A stretch of 17,368 nt of DNA from an uncultured Bacilli bacterium. Lineage in GTDB: Bacteria > Bacillota_I > Bacilli_A > RF39 > UBA660. The stretch covers positions 1 through 17,368 of the forward strand of contig CANQFO010000016.1 of NCBI GenBank assembly GCA_947599755.1, given 5' to 3'. Every line of letters starts with the position of its first letter. Positions within the stretch are counted from its first letter, which is position 1. The notes beneath the pieces are model-generated. The model was not told the origin of the DNA. It saw only the letters and a list, made by a program, of their open reading frames with translations, and searched no databases. Of the stretch, positions 11,655-17,368 are shown in pieces. The translations under genes were made by a program, and so were the position numbers.

Positions 11655-13958
11655 CTATGCTCCATTCTTTACAAAATAAGCTATTTTGGAAGTATTTTTC
11701 CAATTGTATTCATTCCATAAATCTGTATTTGTGCTACCAGGGTCCATCATGTTTATTTTGTTTCCTGATACGCTATCAATTGCTACCCAATGCTGTCCTG
11801 TTTTTCCTTTGACTTCAGCTACTACATAACTACCTTGATCTAATAAATTTTTAATTCTAGTTAATTTTTCTTGCTGACTTAACCCATCTAGGGATATTTG
11901 TTCTTTGTATACAAACCCTGGTGCAGCAGTTGTAACACTATCCCATAATAGATTTCCACCTGTTGCAAAACCGTTGTTTTGATTTAAGTATTCTACAAAT
12001 GTTCCTGGATCAAATGTTCCTTTTATATTCGTATTTACACCACTTTTTTTAATCAACATGGCAATTGATGTCGTTAAGCAACCAATTTCTTTAATGGTTT
12101 TTCCACTATTTCCTAATTTTACATTTACCCATGAACCTTCATATTGTTTCCAATTGCTATATGGTGTATTGGAACTTGTTGCACAATTGCTAGAATTACC
12201 ATTACTGCAGTTCATTTTTTTGATGTCACTTGCTCCATAATTTCTTGAACTGCTATTATATGTTTGTAATAGAATTTGTTTATAATTTAATCCTTGATTT
12301 GCTAATTGTTGCCATCTATTTTGATCGGTACTTAAAAAGCCAGTATTGATTACATACCCTTGATTATTTACTACCACTTCTCCTTGGACTTCTGCTGCTA
12401 AAGTTCTTAGCTTATGATTTTCTGGGAGAGGATCACGATATCTTTGTGCTCCTGATATATGTCCACTTCTTACAAATCCACCTTGTCCGTCTCCTCCACC
12501 CATGTAAGAACAGCCTTCATTAATATTACAAAATACTTGATCTGAAACACATGATGCAATTTGTAATATCCATTGACCATTTTCTTCTTCTAATTTTTTT
12601 CCATTGGCATTTCCCATGCTAATTGGTCTTGCTAAGGCATAACTTCTTGCTGCAATTAATTGTGCTTTTATAGCTTCATCTGCAGCATTTGGTCCAATTT
12701 CTGCATAAGCTACTCCTGCTACATAATCTTCAAATGGAACTAAATCTTGATCAATTGGTTTGGTATCGCTTCCATTTCCATAACTTCCTCCACATTCCAT
12801 TAATCTTACTTGTAAATTAGTAATTGTCATTTGTTTTGTTATATTGGAGTTTCCAATTGCAAATCCTTCAATTTCATAAATACAGGTTCCTGTTGCTGCA
12901 CAAGTTGTGGAATTGGTTTTTCCGATATAGTCATGAAAATTATTTATGTAGTTAAATACTTCATTTACTAATTGATCTTTTTTTTCTTCTGTTAAATTTT
13001 TTATGTATTCTGAAAGAATATTATTTTTTAAATTTTGTTTAAAAGCTTCTTCACTATAGGTATTTCCATCAAACATGGCATTGACAATTTCTTTAATTTT
13101 TCCTTCGGTCATTGTTTTATATGTTACATTCTTATTATTTGTTGAGAGAACATAGTATACTGCTACTATTTTTAAAGTATCTATTGATTTTCCTTGCATT
13201 TGAAATTCTTGTTTAATTGATGATAGAATTTCAAAAAATTCTTTTTCATCTTTACTTGTTGGTTCATATGCTGTGTCATTGGTTTCTTCTCCGGCTTCTG
13301 ATGCTGCTCCTAATGCTACTCCATATTCATCAAAATCAAGGGTGATAATACTTATGATTAAAGTAAATAATAAAATTAATCCTAAAAGAGGAGCAATTAA
13401 TGCTATTGCTATTTTTACTGGTAGACTTCCTAATCCATATCCTGAAAATTTCATCTCTTGTTCTTGATCATCTTGATTTGATTCATTGTTATGGTATTTA
13501 GATGAGTTTTTCATGTTACCTTTGTTGTTTGAGTTTTCTGTTTCATTGGGTTCATTTTGTTTTTGATTAGGAATGTTAGATACTGAGTTGATCATTTTTT
13601 CAATGTTATCTATTTCTCCATTATCATCTAATTTCTTAGCTGCTTTTCCCATTCCTGGCATTTTGTTTAGTAAGTCTCCACCTTTATTGATGAGTTGTTG
13701 ACCAGCTTTTGTTTTGGCGGCAAGATCTACTGCTTTTGCACCTACAGGTCCCCCTAAATAAGTAGCAGCCCCTTTGGCTGCTGTTTTTACTGCTTTTCTG
13801 GAGGCATCTGTTTGAGAGTCTTTTTGATCTTTTTTGCTATTTACGTAAGTGTAAGATGGTTCTTTTTGCTTTTTATTGTCAGATTTTTCTTTTGAAGTTG
13901 GTTTTTCTTGTTCTTTTTTTGCATCGTTTTGTTTTGGTTTTTGTTCTTCTTCTGCCAT
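11655..13958 (-). CDS. Membrane-anchored SpoIID/LytB plus C39-like peptidase fusion (T4SS wall hydrolase)
   Basis: A 767-residue protein, in order: a hydrophilic Lys/Glu/Gln/Asn-rich cytoplasmic region (1-170) containing a Gly/Ala/Lys-rich helix (55-110); one membrane helix (180-206); a helical region (about 232-345); a SpoIID/LytB domain (about 402-575) with FEDYVAGVAYAEIGP, where Glu420 corresponds to the SpoIID catalytic Glu, and IKAQLIAARSYALA, plus HKLRTLAAEVQGEVV; and a C39-like papain-fold peptidase (about 598-767) with Cys627 (IGCLTTSIAML), His723 (QHWVAI) and Asp739 (MMDPGS). SpoIID enzymes cut peptidoglycan glycan strands. The position after virB4 is where Gram-positive conjugation systems place their CwlT/VirB1-like two-domain hydrolase, so a wall-opening role is inferred. 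Its ribosome site is AGGTGATG, 22 bases after virB4. Confidence 0.9.
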   Translation of the reverse strand: MAEEEQKPKQNDAKKEQEKPTSKEKSDNKKQKEPSYTYVNSKKDQKDSQTDASRKAVKTAAKGAATYLGGPVGAKAVDLAAKTKAGQQLINKGGDLLNKMPGMGKAAKKLDDNGEIDNIEKMINSVSNIPNQKQNEPNETENSNNKGNMKNSSKYHNNESNQDDQEQEMKFSGYGLGSLPVKIAIALIAPLLGLILLFTLIISIITLDFDEYGVALGAASEAGEETNDTAYEPTSKDEKEFFEILSSIKQEFQMQGKSIDTLKIVAVYYVLSTNNKNVTYKTMTEGKIKEIVNAMFDGNTYSEEAFKQNLKNNILSEYIKNLTEEKKDQLVNEVFNYINNFHDYIGKTNSTTCAATGTCIYEIEGFAIGNSNITKQMTITNLQVRLMECGGSYGNGSDTKPIDQDLVPFEDYVAGVAYAEIGPNAADEAIKAQLIAARSYALARPISMGNANGKKLEEENGQWILQIASCVSDQVFCNINEGCSYMGGGDGQGGFVRSGHISGAQRYRDPLPENHKLRTLAAEVQGEVVVNNQGYVINTGFLSTDQNRWQQLANQGLNYKQILLQTYNSSSRNYGASDIKKMNCSNGNSSNCATSSNTPYSNWKQYEGSWVNVKLGNSGKTIKEIGCLTTSIAMLIKKSGVNTNIKGTFDPGTFVEYLNQNNGFATGGNLLWDSVTTAAPGFVYKEQISLDGLSQQEKLTRIKNLLDQGSYVVAEVKGKTGQHWVAIDSVSGNKINMMDPGSTNTDLWNEYNWKNTSKIAYFVKNGA

Positions 13959-13980
13959 CTACATCACCTACTTCTTTTTT

Positions 13981-15765
13981 TTATAGTCCTCCGCCACTAC
14001 CAAAGGAATCTAATTCTTCCTTGGTTACAGCTATATTAATTCTCATTCTTCTATTTCCACATACAAAGAGTGCTTCTCCTTGAGAATATCTTTTAATACT
14101 TTCTTTTTCACTATCGTTTAAATCTATTAATTTTGCTAAATCTTCTACAGCTTGTTTTCTTAGTCCCATTACTAAGTAATATGCTGAGTTATCAAAAATG
14201 GCTTTTCCATGAGTGATTACAGCTGGATCTGAAAAATCACTTGGTTGTTGTGTAATAATAATTGTTCCTGTATTATATTTTCTTGCTCGTCTTTGTACTT
14301 GGGCTAAAAATGATGCTCCTAAAACATTATTGTCTCCTAATAATACATGTGCTTCATCTACCATTAATACTGTATCTACATTATAGTCTAGGCATAATCC
14401 CCATGCATATTTTAATACATTAAAGAATAAGGCATTTCGAATATTGGAATCACTATTCATTAATTCTTTTATATTAAATACCATGAAATCACTGTCTTTT
14501 CTGATGGTTGTGTGTCCATCAAAGTAAAACTGTAATTCTTTTGTAATTGGACGAATTTTTAATTCCAAACGTTCCATGATATCTTTTTCATGAGTTGCTT
14601 CTGTCATTGACATTAATCTTCCTTTAATTGTTGCATATACATCTGTAAATGTAGGATAATCTGCTGAAGTATAGTGGGAAAAGTCTGTATTAAAATCAAT
14701 TCCAAATCTTTTATATGTATCTTGTACTACTTCACTAAACATGGTTAGGACATCTTCTTCAATTGAAGGATCATAATATTTCATAAAAGCTTTTAAAAAT
14801 TCTAATGTTCTTGTAATTACGGAGAAACCTAATCCTTGTTTAATTTCTTCTTCATCTGCATCAATTACTACTTCTAGAGGGTTAATTAATCCAAATTCCC
14901 CTCCTTTTCCTATATCTACTGTATCTCCACCAAAGGCATCAGTAATTTCTCTAAACTCATCTTCTGGATCGATAATTACAATTTGACATCCATTTCTAAT
15001 ATGAGTTCTAAGCATTAATTTTGCTGCGGTTGATTTTCCTGATCCAGATGTTCCAAGAATAATCATATTTGCGTTATTTCTATTATTTTCTTTTCTAATT
15101 TTATATAAAAACTGATTGAATAAGATTACTCCTCCGGAAAAATCTACTCCTAATAAGGTAGATAATCCTGGATCTTTAATGCTATCAAAAATGAATGGAT
15201 ACATTGCTGCTATGGTAACAGATGGTATAGGTGTTCCTATTCTTTGTTCTATATCTTGACTTGGAAAAATTGGTAAAATTGATTTTAAGGCTTTTTCTTG
15301 TTCAAATCTTAAAGATATTGCTTTTAATTCCATAGCATCCAAGTAATTTTTGACATTTATTTTTTTTAACTCTAATTGTTCTTTTGTGTCTGCAGAAATC
15401 ATAATGTGCATTTGAAAATCAAAGATTCTTGCTTGACTACCTGCTAACATAGAAGTAAAGTACTCTAAACTTTCTGCATCTTGTCTGATTCGCTCTCTTA
15501 CTGTTTGATCTCTTTCTGTTTTATACCTTTCTGTTAAATCTGCAACTTGTTTATTTAACATTTTTGACATTTCTTGAAATGGTACAGGAATATGTTTTAC
15601 TACTACTTTTATTCCTGGCATATTTGTAAGGGAAGATAGATATCCTGGCATAATGTATTTAGGATATGAAACAACTGTTAATATTGTTGCATATTTATCA
15701 CTAATGACAAAATCACTAGGAGAAAAATGCAATCCTTTTGGGGCTAATTCACTTTTTATACTCAT
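13981..15765 (-). CDS. virB4: VirB4-type T4SS ATPase, C-terminal (ATPase) part
   Basis: 594 residues, the motor ATPase of a type IV secretion/conjugation system. The first ~220 residues contain the later part of the VirB4 N-terminal domain (ADLTERYKTERDQTVRERIR, then FDFQMHIMISADT). Then come Walker A GTSGSGKST at 238-246, IIDPEDEFREI at 264-274 and INPLEV at 294-299, Walker B VLMVDEAH at 466-473 (Asp470, Glu471), QRRARKYNTG at 491-500 and IITQQPSDF at 503-511. All are standard VirB4/TraC signatures. The very start of a normal VirB4 is missing and is supplied by the separate upstream gene; together they total 777 residues, a usual VirB4 length. The start overlaps the upstream stop as ATGA, with GGTGAT upstream. 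It ends in Gly-Ser-Gly-rich GSGGGL. Confidence 0.95.
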   Translation of the reverse strand: MSIKSELAPKGLHFSPSDFVISDKYATILTVVSYPKYIMPGYLSSLTNMPGIKVVVKHIPVPFQEMSKMLNKQVADLTERYKTERDQTVRERIRQDAESLEYFTSMLAGSQARIFDFQMHIMISADTKEQLELKKINVKNYLDAMELKAISLRFEQEKALKSILPIFPSQDIEQRIGTPIPSVTIAAMYPFIFDSIKDPGLSTLLGVDFSGGVILFNQFLYKIRKENNRNNANMIILGTSGSGKSTAAKLMLRTHIRNGCQIVIIDPEDEFREITDAFGGDTVDIGKGGEFGLINPLEVVIDADEEEIKQGLGFSVITRTLEFLKAFMKYYDPSIEEDVLTMFSEVVQDTYKRFGIDFNTDFSHYTSADYPTFTDVYATIKGRLMSMTEATHEKDIMERLELKIRPITKELQFYFDGHTTIRKDSDFMVFNIKELMNSDSNIRNALFFNVLKYAWGLCLDYNVDTVLMVDEAHVLLGDNNVLGASFLAQVQRRARKYNTGTIIITQQPSDFSDPAVITHGKAIFDNSAYYLVMGLRKQAVEDLAKLIDLNDSEKESIKRYSQGEALFVCGNRRMRINIAVTKEELDSFGSGGGL

Positions 15766-16313
15766 ACAGGCATCACCGTTCCAAATTCAGTTGTTGTTCC
15801 TCCATTTAGGAAGTTATCTAATACAACTCTTAAATCATCATTACTTACTTGCGATGCATTTAGTCCACAAGTTGCTAATCCATTAATCATCGTTCTTATG
15901 CGTTTTTGTAATAAATCTGTATCTTTTGACTTGAACATAAAATAATATTCTGTATCTACAATATTATTATTAATAAAAGTTTGTCCTTTGTTCATATCTT
16001 GCGTAATTAATTTCCTAATTTTTGGAGATTGCACTTCATTAAATAATAATTGTAATTGTGACATGTAAATGGATATATCTACTGGTCTATCTGCAACAAT
16101 TAACCAAAATTCAAAGTCTATCATATTATAAAAATTTTTTAATCCTATCAAAACGTTATTTTGTGATTCTGGATCTAGAATAAAAATATTTCTTGGAGCG
16201 ATTTTTACTCCAGTTATTTTTTGATTATCTGTTGTAATGATCATGTTATTTTGTATTCCTTTTATTGGTAACCAATCTTCTGTAAACCCACTAGTTTTTT
16301 GTTTTTTTGCCAT
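15762..16313 (-). CDS. VirB4 N-terminal domain encoded separately
   Basis: 183 residues. It begins with MAKKQKTSGFTEDWLPIKGIQNNMI, continues with VKIAPRNIFILDPESQNNVLIGLKNFYNMI and IVADRPVDISIYMSQLQLLF, and ends with MINGLATCGLNASQVSNDDLRVVLDNFLNG. These are the features of the first ~180 residues of Gram-positive VirB4/TraC-like ATPases, which interact with the membrane subunits. No ATPase motif is present. The next gene begins at its TGA (4-base overlap) and continues the VirB4 sequence, so this is half of a split VirB4. It overlaps the PrgI gene by 23 bases, with a weak ribosome site (GGTG) inside that gene. The assignment as VirB4 N-domain is by position and pattern. Confidence 0.85.
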   Translation of the reverse strand: MAKKQKTSGFTEDWLPIKGIQNNMIITTDNQKITGVKIAPRNIFILDPESQNNVLIGLKNFYNMIDFEFWLIVADRPVDISIYMSQLQLLFNEVQSPKIRKLITQDMNKGQTFINNNIVDTEYYFMFKSKDTDLLQKRIRTMINGLATCGLNASQVSNDDLRVVLDNFLNGGTTTEFGTVMPV

Positions 16314-16605
16314 TTTTATAACACCAACCTCTCCATCGATATGTTTGCCGATTTGTTAAAAATTCATATAATTCAATAATAATATTTAAGATATTATGGT
16401 AATACGGAATGGGCATTACCAAAAATCCACAAATTATAGCTGGACTTAAAACAATAATCGTAACCCACGTAGAAGATAGAGGCATAATTGCTAAAAAAAT
16501 TATCGTTATTAATACTCCACTTCCAAATAATATTAAATCGAAAGGTCTGAAAATTCCTAAAATTAACTGACCTTTCTTTGTATTTGCTGGAATTAAATAA
16601 TTCAC
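16291..16605 (-). CDS. prgI: PrgI-family T4SS inner-membrane protein (VirB3-like)
   Basis: A 104-residue protein with two membrane helices (about 22-41 and 46-66) and a conserved basic C-terminal part. The sequence PANTKKGQLILGIFRPFDLILFG at the start and PIPYYHNILNIIIELYEFLTNRQTYRWRGW at the end are typical of the PrgI family, the VirB3 counterpart in Gram-positive conjugation systems that sits next to VirB4. The start is GTG at 16605, after GGGAGAGTGA with 6-base spacing. It follows the truncated upstream gene by 23 bases and overlaps the VirB4 N-domain gene by 23 bases. Confidence 0.93.
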   Translation of the reverse strand: MNYLIPANTKKGQLILGIFRPFDLILFGSGVLITIIFLAIMPLSSTWVTIIVLSPAIICGFLVMPIPYYHNILNIIIELYEFLTNRQTYRWRGWCYKNGKKTKN

Positions 16606-16628
16606 GTAGTATCACTCTCCCTTTGATT

Positions 16629-17368
16629 TTATACTGGTCCTCCGCCCATTCCTCCTGGTCCGTTTCCTCTTCCTGGTGTGTTAATATTTGTAGCTGGTTC
16701 ATCATGAATCGCATTTGTATCAACATTAGTTCTTGGATTATATGGACTCCAACGATTATCTGTTCTTGGAGTATTTAGATCATCCCAATCATTATGAGCT
16801 CCCAAAATTCTATCCAAACCTCTTTGATGAGCTGTATATGCTCTTCCTCTATCATTCCACATATCTGGTCTATTTATTCTATTAGAAGCCCCCGGACGTC
16901 TTTCTATTAGACTTCTTCTATGTTCTTCTTCAAAACTTGGATTAACACGATGAGAATCAGCAAATTTACTAACTTTTTCATAATCAGATTTAGCCTTGCT
17001 TGCTTCACTTTGTAAATTGGCCATTCTTTCATATGCTTGTTGTCTAGCTTGATCAGTAACAATTCGATTTCCATTTGCATCTGTAGTAATTCCTCCATTT
17101 GCAGCTAAATTATTCATTTCTTCTGCCGTCAAATGACCCTGCATTAATCGATTATAATAATCTTGTGCTTCTGCAGCGTTACTTTCCAATGTCAAATACC
17201 GATTTTTAGACTCTTTTACACCAGCAGCAGTTACTCCATATCTTCTCCAAGCAGAATTAATTCCTGCATCTCGCATTAATCGATCATTAATATTATTTAA
17301 GAAGCCCCCTTTTGCTTTCGGATCTCCTGTATGAATTTGAGCAGCTAAATCTCTACCAGTAGACCAGC
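16629..17368 (-). CDS. C-terminal part of a large T4SS-locus protein, possibly VirB6/TrbL-like (5' end outside window)
   Basis: The frame stays open to the right edge, so the 5' end is missing; an internal ATG at 17276 should not be taken as the start. The visible ~246 residues are hydrophilic: an Ala/Asn/Gln/Glu-rich helical part (SRNAAEAQ-like heptads, about 17200-16950), a basic Arg-rich stretch (RVNPSFEEEHRRSLIERRPG) and an Asn/Pro/Gly-rich end (GRGNGPGGMGGGPV). This resembles the disordered cytoplasmic tails of VirB6/TrbL-type polytopic membrane proteins, which in Gram-positive T4SS operons usually precede PrgI-VirB4. No membrane segment is visible here, so the assignment rests mainly on gene order. 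Confidence 0.6.
   Translation of the reverse strand, partial: WSTGRDLAAQIHTGDPKAKGGFLNNINDRLMRDAGINSAWRRYGVTAAGVKESKNRYLTLESNAAEAQDYYNRLMQGHLTAEEMNNLAANGGITTDANGNRIVTDQARQQAYERMANLQSEASKAKSDYEKVSKFADSHRVNPSFEEEHRRSLIERRPGASNRINRPDMWNDRGRAYTAHQRGLDRILGAHNDWDDLNTPRTDNRWSPYNPRTNVDTNAIHDEPATNINTPGRGNGPGGMGGGPV

Noticed and set aside
3450..15764. Mycoplasma genetic code (TGA = Trp)
   Set aside because: TGA ends several real genes (kinase-like, rmuC, the small membrane gene, the VirB4 N-domain gene) and Trp is encoded by TGG throughout.
15755..15775. Frameshift within a single virB4 gene
   Set aside because: The junction has a stop/start ATGA overlap with a ribosome site and both parts have sensible ends. 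A read-level check would still be useful.
16394..16726. Minus-strand ORF of 110 codons overlapping prgI and the upstream gene
   Set aside because: It overlaps two supported genes in another frame and its composition is unlike a real protein; it is a shadow.

Overview
The window is AT-rich (roughly 30% GC by eye, not computed) chromosomal DNA from a low-GC Firmicute. TGA is used as an ordinary stop, for example in the guanylate-kinase-like, rmuC and split-virB4 N-terminal genes, so the mycoplasma code does not apply. A T-box leader, strong Shine-Dalgarno sites, a trpS/yjbA (DUF3603) neighbourhood and single-membrane surface proteins fit the Bacilli. I lean towards an uncultured gut-type member of the Erysipelotrichales/RF39 kind, but that placement is inference.

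Left part (1-5300) is housekeeping. At the left edge, on the minus strand, sits a nearly complete T-box riboswitch with its own promoter. Its specifier reads AAC (Asn), so the gene beyond the edge is probably asnS or an asparagine gene. Next come a small helix-hairpin-helix protein and a divergent guanylate-kinase-like protein. The latter is transcribed away from trpS, whose TrpRS carries a cysteine motif of the 4Fe-4S type. Convergent to trpS, across a bidirectional terminator, is a yjbA-like DUF3603 gene, overlapped by a small membrane protein gene. Then comes a VTT(DedA/TVP38)-rmuC operon with its own promoter.

Middle (5200-7400): a divergently transcribed gene for a membrane-anchored, Ser-rich, Ig-like SGNH-hydrolase surface protein containing a perfect-period 4 x 42 bp repeat. 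It is followed by a bidirectional terminator and a single-domain rhodanese.

Right part (7376-17368), all on the minus strand, is a type IV secretion/conjugation-like (T4SS) locus. Read in transcription order it has: the C-terminal part of a large protein (cut by the right edge, possibly VirB6/TrbL-like), PrgI, a VirB4 ATPase split into two overlapping genes, a membrane-anchored SpoIID/LytB plus C39-like peptidase fusion (likely wall-opening factor), a membrane protein with FG-GAP-like acidic loops, then after a new promoter the VirD4/TraG coupling ATPase and a membrane-anchored protein with a DUF6273-like C-terminal region. A strong terminator ends the locus. VirB4 and VirD4 would energise the apparatus, PrgI and the truncated protein would form the inner-membrane channel, and the hydrolase would open the peptidoglycan. 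No relaxase, integrase or attachment site is visible in this window, so whether it moves DNA or proteins is open.

Most promoters reported here are TTGnnn-17-TATAAT-like matches found by eye. Two of them lie inside the N-terminal extension of the longest ORF and are used to choose shorter starts.
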